DNA of 64,000 bases from positions 372,001 through 436,000 of the forward strand of contig JAEYWY010000028.1 of assembly GCA_023428695.1 (NCBI GenBank), given 5' to 3'. Below the pieces are notes generated by a model, which saw only the letters and a program-made list of their open reading frames with translations, did not search any database and was not told the origin of the DNA. Position numbers and translations under genes: made by a program. Below are positions 41,311-49,407 of this stretch, piece by piece (the first letter of the stretch is position 1; each line of letters starts with the position of its first letter). The stretch comes from Bacteroidota bacterium. GTDB lineage: Bacteria; Bacteroidota; Bacteroidia; Cytophagales; Cyclobacteriaceae.

Positions 41311-41775
41311 TTATTTAAGGTAAGCCGAATACATCCACAAAAGCTTCTCTTGTTCGCGGATGTAGTCACTCATGAGCGCCAGCGTACCTTCGTCCCCGGC
41401 ATCCTCTGCGAGTTTAAGGATGTCGCGTTCTTTGGTAACGAGAACCTTAAGTGCTGAAACAATTTCTTCCACAGCCTCTCTCCCATCCGAAATCCCCGTA
41501 GCTTCCTGGATCGTCGAATGTTTGAGAAACCCACTGAATGAATGTATCGGAGTCTGTTCAAGTGTTCTCACACGCTCCGCTATCTCGTCAATTTTCAGCA
41601 AGGCATCATTATACAGCTCCTCAAACTTAGCATGTAGTTCAAAAAACTTTTCTCCGGTGATATTCCAGTGAAATCCGCGCACATTGATGTAAAATAACTG
41701 ATAGTTGGCAAGCAATTCATTCAGTTTCGCCGCGAGTTGCCGTGATTTTTCAATATCCAGACCAATTGTATTCAT
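41311..41775 (-). CDS. dps: Dps-family DNA-binding ferritin-like protein
   Basis: A 154-residue four-helix protein that stores iron and shields DNA by oxidising Fe(II) with peroxide. The ferroxidase ligands at the dimer interface are visible in the helix segment YINVRGFHWNITGEKFFELH and EELYNDALLKIDEIAERV. The start at 41775 (MNTIGLD) is preceded by a good purine-rich ribosome binding site (AAAGGAAAG), unlike most genes here. A longer frame begins upstream but would add non-family residues. It complements katG in oxidative-stress defence. Confidence 0.93.
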   Translation of the reverse strand: MNTIGLDIEKSRQLAAKLNELLANYQLFYINVRGFHWNITGEKFFELHAKFEELYNDALLKIDEIAERVRTLEQTPIHSFSGFLKHSTIQEATGISDGREAVEEIVSALKVLVTKERDILKLAEDAGDEGTLALMSDYIREQEKLLWMYSAYLK

Positions 41776-41894
41776 AATCTTTCCTTTATAGAGTAACACT
41801 ACTAAAGTTACCCGTTTCCACACTCATATTGAATGACGAAAATCAGTAACATACAGGGCGATAATCATAGGGTAAGTACTACCACAGGACTCCA

Positions 41895-42233
41895 TTATTT
41901 GAAAAGTGTCGACCACCCACCACCAAATGTGTATTTACGACTCTGTTTAACGAGTGTAAGACCAAGAATAAGAAGCCCCGTGATGTAATCGCTGGCAAAG
42001 GCAACGGAATTATCATAGTCGAGTATCCATGGCGCAAAGAGCAGCCACGCACCCGGGAGCAGATTCACCATGCGGATGTTACGTAAAGATTCGGAAATCG
42101 CGATCGTAGCGAACGTAACTACCACTGGCCCGACAATCCGTCCGTTGTCAGCGATAAACTTTTCGAAGTCGAAAATCCCCGGAGCCGCCATCAGCCAAAT
42201 TCCCAGCAAAACCGTTACGTATCGTGCCCACAT
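41895..42233 (-). CDS. SPW-repeat membrane protein
   Basis: A 112-residue protein with four transmembrane helices. It shows two SPW-like units (WARYVTVLLGIWLMAAPGIF and LLPGAWLLFAPWILDYD), each with the W-x-x-x-(A/S)-P pattern of the SPW family. The ATG at 42233 follows the VKOR gene's stop by one base, so it is co-translated with it. Function of SPW proteins is unknown. Confidence 0.85.
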   Translation of the reverse strand: MWARYVTVLLGIWLMAAPGIFDFEKFIADNGRIVGPVVVTFATIAISESLRNIRMVNLLPGAWLLFAPWILDYDNSVAFASDYITGLLILGLTLVKQSRKYTFGGGWSTLFK

Positions 42234-42234
42234 A

Positions 42235-42807
42235 TCAAGCAATCTTTTCCGCGACTGGTTTCATACCCCAAAATGCTTTCCAAACAGACTCGCGTGACTG
42301 CTTTACGCGCTTCAGATATTGGCAGCTTGCCAGCACTTCATCCATCGAAGGACCAATCATTACAACCGAAATCGCAGCGGTCGTGAGGCACAGCGTACAC
42401 CACGCATCAAAAAGGACCGGCTGAAGAACGACGAGTAACACGCTAACCAATCCCAACGGACCTACGGCGATACCAAAGAGCACGACAATCCACGGCTTTG
42501 TTTTCCATCGGTATGTACCGCCGATAGTCCCGGCAACTGCGTCAAAGAGGTAACTCAACGCACCAAGGACTGCATCGGGGATCGGCAACATGTGAGAAAC
42601 CGGTGAGTTTAGTATGGTTATGGAGCCATCTCCGAAAAAGGGTTCCCACACTTCAGTGACTATACCGAGTTGATAGAGCCCCATGTATCCGGCAATAAAA
42701 AATCCGACCATGGCAAGTACAATGATTGGAATACGTTCCTTCCACGCAGCGGGGTTGTAATTCCATTCGGGTGGAATGTCGTCACTGAATTCGAAGGCCT
42801 TGACCAT
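42235..42807 (-). CDS. Vitamin K epoxide reductase (VKOR) family membrane protein
   Basis: A 190-residue membrane protein with about four to five helices. The redox-active CxxC of VKOR is present at the start of a helix (DAWCTLCLTTAAIS), and an upstream loop (SPVSHMLPIPDAVLGALSYL) is typical. The usual second cysteine pair before the second helix is replaced by NSPVSHMLPIP, which lacks Cys, so it may be a shortened form needing a partner such as DsbA. It is embedded in an SDR/hypothetical/VKOR/SPW cluster. Confidence 0.88.
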   Translation of the reverse strand: MVKAFEFSDDIPPEWNYNPAAWKERIPIIVLAMVGFFIAGYMGLYQLGIVTEVWEPFFGDGSITILNSPVSHMLPIPDAVLGALSYLFDAVAGTIGGTYRWKTKPWIVVLFGIAVGPLGLVSVLLVVLQPVLFDAWCTLCLTTAAISVVMIGPSMDEVLASCQYLKRVKQSRESVWKAFWGMKPVAEKIA

Positions 42808-42847
42808 GACTTCTCTGTACCACGGTATGTGTTATGAGCGCGCAGGA

Positions 42848-43498
42848 TCAGCCGATCCGACCCTGTTCATTTTCATGACCAACGAGATATTTCGTGAGGC
42901 TTTCCCACTGGTTCTTTTGAAAGAATGCCCACCCGTTCACTGCTACGAGTGTATGCTCAGCGGCATCATCACCGGCCTCTTCACCCTTGTTGTTTATTGC
43001 TTCGTTGGTGCCGATTTCCATCGCCTTTAATACATTACCAAAGCGTTGTACACGGAAAATGCTTCGCGCATCCTCATGAAAGAAGTGGTCAGTTTTTTCC
43101 GGCTTATCAAAGTTTGAAGGGTCATGCGTCGGTTTGACGGTGAACTCTGCGAGATCTGGCTCCTCTTTCACGTCGATAACCTCCACCCAGTATTTATCTA
43201 CCGGTCCCGGTAAATCGATTCTTATAAAGTCTCCGGTCATCACGATCTTATGTTCTGTTGGCGTACCTGCAGCATTGTGTATTCTGAAGCCAGCCGTTCC
43301 GATGCCCTGAATGTCAGACCATGCATTTACATCGAAAAGTCTTTCCTTTGCAGCGACAAATTCGCGCTTTGCCGCTTCATCATCTGCAAAAGACTTTTCG
43401 CTGGTGTATGTTTTATCCTTGCTTTTATTTCCCTTGATAACTTCAACTTCATCTGAGATTGCTTTTGCAACCTTTTTTACTGCACTCTTGAGACTCAT
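42848..43498 (-). CDS. Hypothetical protein of the VKOR/SPW cluster
   Basis: A 216-residue soluble protein. The N-terminal ~60 residues are a Lys/Glu-rich helix (SLKSAVKKVAKAISDEVEVIKG, DDEAAKREFVAAKERLFDVN). The rest is a beta-rich domain (FIRIDLPGPVDKYWVEVIDVKE, EHTLVAVNGWAFFQKNQWESL). No known family is recognised, but clear domain structure and its place 40 bp before the VKOR gene support a real gene. Confidence 0.7.
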   Translation of the reverse strand: MSLKSAVKKVAKAISDEVEVIKGNKSKDKTYTSEKSFADDEAAKREFVAAKERLFDVNAWSDIQGIGTAGFRIHNAAGTPTEHKIVMTGDFIRIDLPGPVDKYWVEVIDVKEEPDLAEFTVKPTHDPSNFDKPEKTDHFFHEDARSIFRVQRFGNVLKAMEIGTNEAINNKGEEAGDDAAEHTLVAVNGWAFFQKNQWESLTKYLVGHENEQGRIG

Positions 43499-43534
43499 AT
43501 CTGATGTTTTGGTTTATTACTTCGTTTATTATTC

Positions 43535-44533
43535 CTATCTGAATTTTGTTATGAAAAGCACTCCCGCGATCAGCGCGGCCGTTGCGGCTATTGCGCCTCG
43601 ATGTACCGAAGCCCAGGTCACCGGACTAAATGATTTCGCATCATTGGTAAATGGCCCGTGGGCACCGTGATCTCCCGGTATGGGTTCCCATAAATTGCTC
43701 TTCCTGTTTTCCGTATCGCGCTCCCCGGTCATTTGACCCTCATACCCGGTCCGGGCGAGGACACGATCTGCATACCATGGTGCGATCTTGTTTCCAATAA
43801 TCGCCTTAACTGTAGGCCAGCCAACGAAATACTCACGTCGCGGATGTCGCGAGGCGTACTCGACCAGGCGCGCTGCAACTTCTGGTTGATAAATCGTCCC
43901 CATGGGTTTAGGTTTATTCGGCAACCGACTCTTCACAAATTCGAATTGAGTTGTATTCATAGCCGGAAGCTGAACCATGGAAATGTTCACGTTGCTTTTG
44001 TCGTGCATCAATTCGGTTCGCAGGGAGTCATAAAAACCTTCAATTGCGTGTTTTGCCGCGCAATACGCCGACTGCAGTGGAATGCCTCTGTACGCCAGAG
44101 CAGAGCCCACGAAAATGATGCTGCCTCTGTCACGGCTTCGCATTCTTTTGAGCGCGCTCAACGCACCGTACACCTGTCCCAGGTAAGTCACGTCAGTGAC
44201 GCGTTTGTACTCTTCCGCCTTCATTTCACGAACAGGGGAAAACACACTATTCATAGCGTTGTTTACCCACACGTCTATTGGTCCAAGCTTTTCCTCGGTT
44301 TCAGCGGCTGCCCTTTCAACCGCATCGGCGTCGGCAACGTCGATCGGAAATACTAGTGCTCTCCCACCGGCATGTTCCACCTCCTTACGGGCACCCTCAA
44401 GGCCGTCAGTACCGCGTGCGATGAGGGCCACGTCACATCCTTTGCCGGCAAACTCGCGGACGATGGCTCTTCCGAGACCGGCCGACGCGCCCGTTACAAC
44501 CACCACTCTGCGTTTTTGTTGATTACTTTTCAT
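43535..44533 (-). CDS. Short-chain dehydrogenase/reductase with C-terminal membrane helix
   Basis: A 332-residue SDR enzyme. The NAD(P)-binding TGASAGLG motif, NNAMN, the catalytic serine in IIFVGSAL and the YxxxK pair in SAYCAAKHAI are all present. A C-terminal extension (residues ~265-332) ends in a hydrophobic segment (IAATAALIAGVLFI), which may anchor it in the membrane. The start at 44533 is used because the 49 upstream in-frame residues have no SDR features. First gene of the SDR/hypothetical/VKOR/SPW group. Confidence 0.92.
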   Translation of the reverse strand: MKSNQQKRRVVVVTGASAGLGRAIVREFAGKGCDVALIARGTDGLEGARKEVEHAGGRALVFPIDVADADAVERAAAETEEKLGPIDVWVNNAMNSVFSPVREMKAEEYKRVTDVTYLGQVYGALSALKRMRSRDRGSIIFVGSALAYRGIPLQSAYCAAKHAIEGFYDSLRTELMHDKSNVNISMVQLPAMNTTQFEFVKSRLPNKPKPMGTIYQPEVAARLVEYASRHPRREYFVGWPTVKAIIGNKIAPWYADRVLARTGYEGQMTGERDTENRKSNLWEPIPGDHGAHGPFTNDAKSFSPVTWASVHRGAIAATAALIAGVLFITKFR

Positions 44534-44731
44534 GATGCTGTCTGATTCTAATAGCGGTTGCGCGTAACGTGATCGATACACGCAATCGATATTTACAACG
44601 AGGTGAAAAAAGTCATACCGCCTCGGATTGACAGAGCGGGGTTCCGAAAAGTGACAAAAATGCGGGATGGATACACGCACGGCTGTACGCCTTTAGCGTG
44701 CGGGCGACATTGACGGAATGTTTAGAATTGC

Positions 44732-45688
44732 TTACAATACTTTTGAAAGGTAGCTGATCGAATCCTTCAGAGTCTGTTCCGGTTGCGGAGTCACATCACG
44801 CTCAAGATAGAAGTGGTCCACACCTGATTTTTTTGCAGCCGCTATAATGGCGGGCAGATCAAAGACACCTTTCCCCGGGTCAGCCATTTTCGGAAACAGT
44901 GGCATCCACTGAGAGGGATCACCCCCATCGCCGGAAAAACGGACTGGCTCGGAAGCGTCCTTGAGATGCATCAGTTTGAATCTTCCGGAATACTTGTTCA
45001 GATATGCAACGGGATCGGCACCCGCCGCTGTCATCCAGAAGATATCCAGCTCAAACTTCACTTTTCTGGGATCGGTTTGCGTAAGCAATGTATCCATGAG
45101 CGTCTTCCCGTCCTTTTCAATGTGTTCGTAGCCGTGGTTATGGTAGAGGAACGTGAGTCCGTGTTCAGCGAGTACTTCTCCAAATTTATTGAATTCGTCG
45201 GCAAGCTTTGTGTAGTCGCTGCGATCGGCGGGGTTTCCAATTGCAGGTATCGCGACATAACGCGTGCCCAAAGAAGCCAGCGCCTTACTGGCTCTCTCGA
45301 GGTTGGTTCGCATCGTCACAAGGTCGAGATGCACAGACGGGGTCGTGAGCCCGTTATCCTTGAGAATCGCCTTTACCTCAGGGATGGAGTTGCCATAGAA
45401 TGCATTTTGTTTTATGCCCAACATTCCGGCGATTTGCTTCCACCCCTCCTGCGTTTCCGGCGCACTGAAATCGTACGGCCCGAAGAACTCAATTTCCCGG
45501 TATCCAAGATCAGACAGCTTTTTCATGGTCCCTTTAAAGTCGGCCGAAACCAATCCGGGTATCGTGAACAATTGAATGCCGACCTTAGCGGAACGTTTTT
45601 TCAGGATTTGTGCGGTTGCTGACTGAGCAAGTGCGAGCCCACCCAGGGCCAGCGCAGATTGCTGAAGGAATTGTCGCCGTGACTTCAT
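44732..45688 (-). CDS. Sugar phosphate isomerase/epimerase-like TIM-barrel protein with Tat signal
   Basis: A 318-residue protein with a twin-arginine leader (KSRRQFLQQSALALGGLALA) and an AP-endonuclease-2/xylose-isomerase-like TIM barrel. Metal-site segments are GYREIEFFGPYD, VHLDLVT, YHNHGYE and ELDIFWMTAAGADP, then MHLKDA. The start at 45688 puts the Tat motif at the N-terminus. Such exported barrels are abundant in Bacteroidota and are thought to act on sugars in the periplasm; the substrate is unknown. Confidence 0.92.
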   Translation of the reverse strand: MKSRRQFLQQSALALGGLALAQSATAQILKKRSAKVGIQLFTIPGLVSADFKGTMKKLSDLGYREIEFFGPYDFSAPETQEGWKQIAGMLGIKQNAFYGNSIPEVKAILKDNGLTTPSVHLDLVTMRTNLERASKALASLGTRYVAIPAIGNPADRSDYTKLADEFNKFGEVLAEHGLTFLYHNHGYEHIEKDGKTLMDTLLTQTDPRKVKFELDIFWMTAAGADPVAYLNKYSGRFKLMHLKDASEPVRFSGDGGDPSQWMPLFPKMADPGKGVFDLPAIIAAAKKSGVDHFYLERDVTPQPEQTLKDSISYLSKVL

Positions 45689-45744
45689 GGTTCGGTTGGT
45701 TAATGCGTACAATATACACAACAACCAGTCAGAAGCCAACCGCC

Positions 45745-45773
45745 AAAAAAAGGGCCGGAATCTATCCAGCCCT
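45745..45773 (-). terminator. Rho-independent terminator of the PKD esterase gene
   Basis: On the minus strand AGGGC (45773-45769) pairs with GCCCT (45755-45751) and is followed by seven T (45751-45745). It lies ~27 bp after the stop of the 638-residue esterase gene. Confidence 0.75.
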
Positions 45774-45799
45774 CTTTGCATGATTTCCAAAAGACTAAG

Positions 45800-47716
45800 C
45801 TACTTCGAAACGACTACCATGACGTCATCATATGCGCTCTTTCCCGAGCTGTCTTTAACCGTCAGGCGGAATACATAGGTTCCCGCCACGAGTTTATAGG
45901 CAATCAAATCGGATGTCGTAGCGCCACTGAGCGACGCCTGCGGACCCGAAAGTTTGGTCCACTGGTATGACTTGATGGTTCCCGTGGCCTTACCATACAT
46001 TTGCGCCGTAGTTGCCGGAAGTTTCAGTTTGATATCTGAACCTGCTTTTACCGACAATGCTGTTGAGGTACCGTTAACAACCACTTTCACATCATCATAA
46101 CCAGTTGCGCCTTTGTCGTCCTTGACAGTAAGACGGAATACATACGTTCCGGCCTGCAGCGCCCACGCGGTCAACGTGGCCGTATTAGCGCCGCTGAGAT
46201 TGGCGGCACCCCCGCTTACCTTTGTCCACGTATAGGATACGATCTTGCCATCCGAGTCCTTGCCACTACCATTGAGTTTGGCTGTGGTCGCTGGCAGCGT
46301 AAGTGTGACATCGCTTCCTGCCGAGGCAGTTGGGGCACTGTTAGAACCTGATGTTGAACCGGATTTGGAGACCACGACTTTCACATCATCGCTACCCGTC
46401 GCACCATCGTTGTCTTTCACAGTCAGACGGAATACATATGAACCTTCCTGAAGACCCCATGCCGTAAGCGTGGCTGTATTAGCACCGCTGAGATTCGCAA
46501 CGCCACCGCTAACCTTCGTCCAGGTGTATGAAGCAATTGATCCATCAGAATCCTTGCCACTACCATTGAGTTTGGCAGTCGTTGCGGGCAGTACCAGGCT
46601 CACGTCGGAACCAGCATTTGCTGTAGGACTGGCATTATCCGTTGATGTTTTCTCCGTTGAAGAAGACGTGACCGTAACTTTTACGTAATCCGAATCGGTA
46701 CCCCCGTCGTTGTCGGTAACGGTCAGACGGAACATATACGTGCCGGGGCCTACAGTCACTGATGTTGACGCGCCTGAAGCACTTGCAATTGACGCTGACG
46801 GGCCGGCCATCTTTGTCCAGCGGTACGATTTTATTGAACCATCGCTATCGCTTCCGGAACCCGACAACGTAATCTTAGACGTGTTGCTGTAAGACTTGTC
46901 GCTTCCGGCCGATGCAGTGGGCAGGACGTTCGAGCCGTTCTTTGTATTTACTTTCGACATCATCCATTCGTAGACATTCGGATTATGGTAAGTGTGATCC
47001 GGCTTATAGGCACGATCCCAGGCGTTGTGTTTCACCCCCGGATATATTGTAAGCTTTGCCTTCGGATTCGGCGTTGGGCTACACGCATTGATGGCATTAA
47101 CCATTGATGAGCTCTTACTTAGCGGCACCGTTGTATCGGCATCCCCATGGAACGCCCACACCGGCACATTCTCTTTTGCAATATTGCATGCTTTCCCGGT
47201 TGAATTATAGCCACCGCAAACCGGAGCCGACGACGCAAATAGCTGTGGGTAATCCTGCGTCATTGTCCAGGCCCCACCCCCGCCAAGGCTGAGGCCGGTG
47301 ATGTGGATTCTCTTCTCGTCAACGCGGAGGGTACTCTTCGCCCAGTTAATCACCTCCATAACATACCAGGTAGGCCAGTTGCCGATACCGGTCTTGAGCT
47401 GTGGCGAAATCAATATAAAAGGAAAATTATGTCCGTCTTTTGCAAACCGCGGAGGTCCGAGATTATCTACCGAATAGATCGTTCCTTCCAGCGTTGCCGG
47501 ATTTGTAGAGTTGGCTCCACGTTCTCCGACACCATGCAGGAAGATGACCAGCGGATATTTGTTCGAATTACTGTTGTAATCCTTCGGAAGATATTGGAGA
47601 AGGCCAATCACCGACTCCTTGGTTGTCTGAAATGTTTGTTGGGAATAAGACGGCGAAGCGAACGCCAGGAAGACAAGAAGACTAAGACACGACAAACCCG
47701 TTTTTACTCTCTTCAT
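45800..47716 (-). CDS. Exported esterase (PHB-depolymerase-like) with four PKD-type domains
   Basis: A 638-residue secreted protein: signal peptide (SLLVFLAFASPSYSQ), an alpha/beta hydrolase of the PHB-depolymerase/feruloyl-esterase type (FLHGVGERGANS, nucleophile elbow GLSLGGGG, HGDADTTVPLS and KHNAWDRAY), then four PKD/REJ-like beta domains of ~90 residues. Domains 2 and 3 are almost identical (TTAKLNGSGKDSDG, SYTWTKVSGG, ANLSGANTATLTAW), pointing to a recent duplication. The PKD arms probably bind polysaccharide or hold the enzyme at the surface. The start at 47716 (MKRVKTG) fits the signal peptide. Paralogue at 53901-55022. Confidence 0.92.
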   Translation of the reverse strand: MKRVKTGLSCLSLLVFLAFASPSYSQQTFQTTKESVIGLLQYLPKDYNSNSNKYPLVIFLHGVGERGANSTNPATLEGTIYSVDNLGPPRFAKDGHNFPFILISPQLKTGIGNWPTWYVMEVINWAKSTLRVDEKRIHITGLSLGGGGAWTMTQDYPQLFASSAPVCGGYNSTGKACNIAKENVPVWAFHGDADTTVPLSKSSSMVNAINACSPTPNPKAKLTIYPGVKHNAWDRAYKPDHTYHNPNVYEWMMSKVNTKNGSNVLPTASAGSDKSYSNTSKITLSGSGSDSDGSIKSYRWTKMAGPSASIASASGASTSVTVGPGTYMFRLTVTDNDGGTDSDYVKVTVTSSSTEKTSTDNASPTANAGSDVSLVLPATTAKLNGSGKDSDGSIASYTWTKVSGGVANLSGANTATLTAWGLQEGSYVFRLTVKDNDGATGSDDVKVVVSKSGSTSGSNSAPTASAGSDVTLTLPATTAKLNGSGKDSDGKIVSYTWTKVSGGAANLSGANTATLTAWALQAGTYVFRLTVKDDKGATGYDDVKVVVNGTSTALSVKAGSDIKLKLPATTAQMYGKATGTIKSYQWTKLSGPQASLSGATTSDLIAYKLVAGTYVFRLTVKDSSGKSAYDDVMVVVSK

Positions 47717-47977
47717 TAGATTAGTTTTAGTACAATCACCGGAGTGAATCAAAAAAAGTTTTTGGATTAACAGACCAACTAAGGCGCTACACGCCGTAAA
47801 TCACGACGCAAATTTGAAAAAATACTCTGGATGATTAACGCCGGAGCAGGTCCCGAAAGTACAGGATGTATGATTCTCCCTAAAGTGACTTCACCCGACG
47901 CGGCCGGCAATAAGCAACAACGTGTAATCACAAACAACGTTACAGCTACCCGCTACAAAGACAAGTTAAAACTCAGT

Positions 47978-48095
47978 CGGGATGAGTAACACATACCACC
48001 GACAAATGACCCGACTTTTCAGGGTGGACGAAAGCTTTCAATCAATGAAATACAGGCTCAACCCCTGAAAACTTTTTCAAAAACGACTCATCCCG
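47978..48095. repeat. Nested inverted repeats, candidate structured RNA or MITE
   Basis: Outer arms CGGGATGAGT (47978-47987) and ACTCATCCCG (48086-48095), perfect over 10 bp. Inside, TTTTCAGGG (48016-48024) pairs with CCCTGAAAA (48063-48071). In the centre is the 10-bp palindrome GAAAGCTTTC (48030-48039). The nesting is what a folded RNA or a small terminal-inverted-repeat element would give. Confidence 0.55.
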
Positions 48096-48215
48096 CCTGT
48101 AAGGTCCCGACAAAAAAAGAAGAATTTTTCAGAAAGCGAACTCAGCACGACAGATATTGGTACTTCACAACGGAGTGGCTGCACTATTCCTGAATCCGGG
48201 TGCCCCGAAAATATA

Positions 48216-48265
48216 CTAACGTGTCACTCCCGAACTCTGATGAAATCCGGAAGTGAACACGTTAG
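48216..48265. repeat. Long hairpin downstream of the GerW-like gene
   Basis: CTAACGTGT (48216-48224) pairs with ACACGTTAG (48257-48265), extended by CACT/AGTG with a one-base bulge. It lies 16 bp after the stop of the GerW-like gene on the minus strand. No T-run follows, so it may be an RNA stability element or a weak terminator. Confidence 0.5.
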
Positions 48266-48281
48266 TCGACGGACACTACAG

Positions 48282-48644
48282 CTATACGTGGGCTGCCTCT
48301 TTACGCTCGGCCAGTTTCGACAATAGTTCTGGCACTTTTTCAAAAGCAGCCGCCAGGCCCTTGCTTTGATGGGTGTTGATAAAGGTGATTTGATCTCCCC
48401 TTGTTACGAGAAACCCGATTGGATCAATACCGATACCGGCACCGGCACCGCCGCCTTCACCTTTGCCTGTTTTGGGAGCATCCCCGGTACCACCACCACT
48501 GCCAAAGCCCATCCCAACACGGACCACAGGAATACATGTGAATTCACCGAGGGTAAACGACTCCCCGATGACGGTTTCAGATCGTGCTTCTTTCTGGATG
48601 AACTCCGTCAGCCGTTGAAGCATGTTTTCAAAATTGACTTCCAT
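48282..48644 (-). CDS. GerW/YtfJ-family protein
   Basis: A 120-residue protein that matches the GerW (YtfJ) family: an N-terminal helix, VIGESFTLGEFTCIPVVRVGMGFGSGGG, a Gly-rich middle (GKGEGGGAGAGIGIDPIGFLV) and a C-terminal helix. In Bacillus subtilis this protein is involved in spore germination, but the family also occurs in non-sporulating phyla. It lies 2 bp after a membrane protein like YtfI, the same pairing as in Bacillus. Role in Bacteroidota unknown. Confidence 0.88.
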   Translation of the reverse strand: MEVNFENMLQRLTEFIQKEARSETVIGESFTLGEFTCIPVVRVGMGFGSGGGTGDAPKTGKGEGGGAGAGIGIDPIGFLVTRGDQITFINTHQSKGLAAAFEKVPELLSKLAERKEAAHV

Positions 48645-48646
48645 AA

Positions 48647-49156
48647 TTATTTGTGTTTGAAGATGAATCTTGTGATCGGAAGTGCGAGTTTATATAAGGC
48701 AATACGAACGTCAAGCAACAGTGTAACGTCGCCATGATAATTGCTTAGTACGGTAGTCCTGTCATCATTCAGACGCAGGCCAACGGGAACCAGTATTGCA
48801 TTCCAAAACATGGAGTCGGTATCCACATTGAAATAGAACCGGCGAACAGTGACCGCGCGTAATACTGCGCGAAACAGTTTCTGCAACTCAAAACGCGATG
48901 TGCTGTAAGTTCGGCTTGTTTTACGCGTCTTTCCAGGCGGAGACTTTTTTTGGGACTTCGATCTACCCAACTCAAAACCAAATAACATAAAACGGAATCT
49001 GGGATTGTTACCGGGAATAAATAACACGCTGAATGTTCCCGGCTGCCAAAGGCAATAGACGTCATGACTGGAATCGAGGACCATTGTAACAGGTACGACG
49101 AGTATCCATGCCAACAACAGACACAGCACTCCCGCCAATGCGATAATCATTGTCAT
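48647..49156 (-). CDS. DUF2953/YtfI-like membrane protein
   Basis: A 169-residue protein with an N-terminal transmembrane helix (IIALAGVLCLLLAWILVVPVTM) and a C-terminal domain of the DUF2953 type: a beta-rich half (VLFIPGNNPRFRFMLFGFE), a basic linker (SKSQKKSPPGKTRK) and a helical end with RRFYFNVDTDS and ALYKLALPITRF. Sequence divergence is high, so the family call rests partly on its pairing with the GerW-like gene. The ATG at 49156 is chosen; a GTG ten codons earlier is possible. Confidence 0.7.
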   Translation of the reverse strand: MTMIIALAGVLCLLLAWILVVPVTMVLDSSHDVYCLWQPGTFSVLFIPGNNPRFRFMLFGFELGRSKSQKKSPPGKTRKTSRTYSTSRFELQKLFRAVLRAVTVRRFYFNVDTDSMFWNAILVPVGLRLNDDRTTVLSNYHGDVTLLLDVRIALYKLALPITRFIFKHK

Positions 49157-49407
49157 GCCATTAAGGTACCTTATGATCCTGACCACCGAAATGATTCCTG
49201 AATCGAACCAGACAGATTATCATCACCGCTTCGAGGGAAACCGCCCCGGTCGCCTGCCAGCAACATTCGTTTTTCGTCACTAAATCATATTCCGGCATGA
49301 TTTCAATTCACTTCCCCTATGACCTCTATCAGTGGCGGACGACGTGGTAAGGGTTAGCTTGTCATTGGGGTTTAAGCAGGTCGAAACGCCCCTTTAACAG
49401 AATTACC
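49157..49407. other. Divergent intergenic region
   Basis: About 250 bp between the YtfI-like gene (leftward) and the Mla-containing operon (rightward). It should hold both promoters; no convincing box or repeat was found, and no RNA. Confidence 0.4.

Larger units (their letters stand above)
47717..48281. other. 565-bp gene-free region with nested inverted repeats
   Basis: No credible gene in either strand. It holds a 118-bp nested inverted-repeat block (47978-48095) and a separate 50-bp hairpin (48216-48265). The short sequence GTCCCGA/TCGGGA recurs several times. These may be structured RNA, a MITE-like relic or transcription terminators. Confidence 0.6.

Noticed and set aside
41163..41369. 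Small minus-strand frame after dps
   Set aside because: It overlaps the end of dps in another frame and lacks a family or strong start; a 32-codon inner ORF cannot be told from chance.
46245..46688. Two similar plus-strand frames in the PKD esterase gene
   Set aside because: Their similarity simply reflects the duplicated PKD domains on the other strand.
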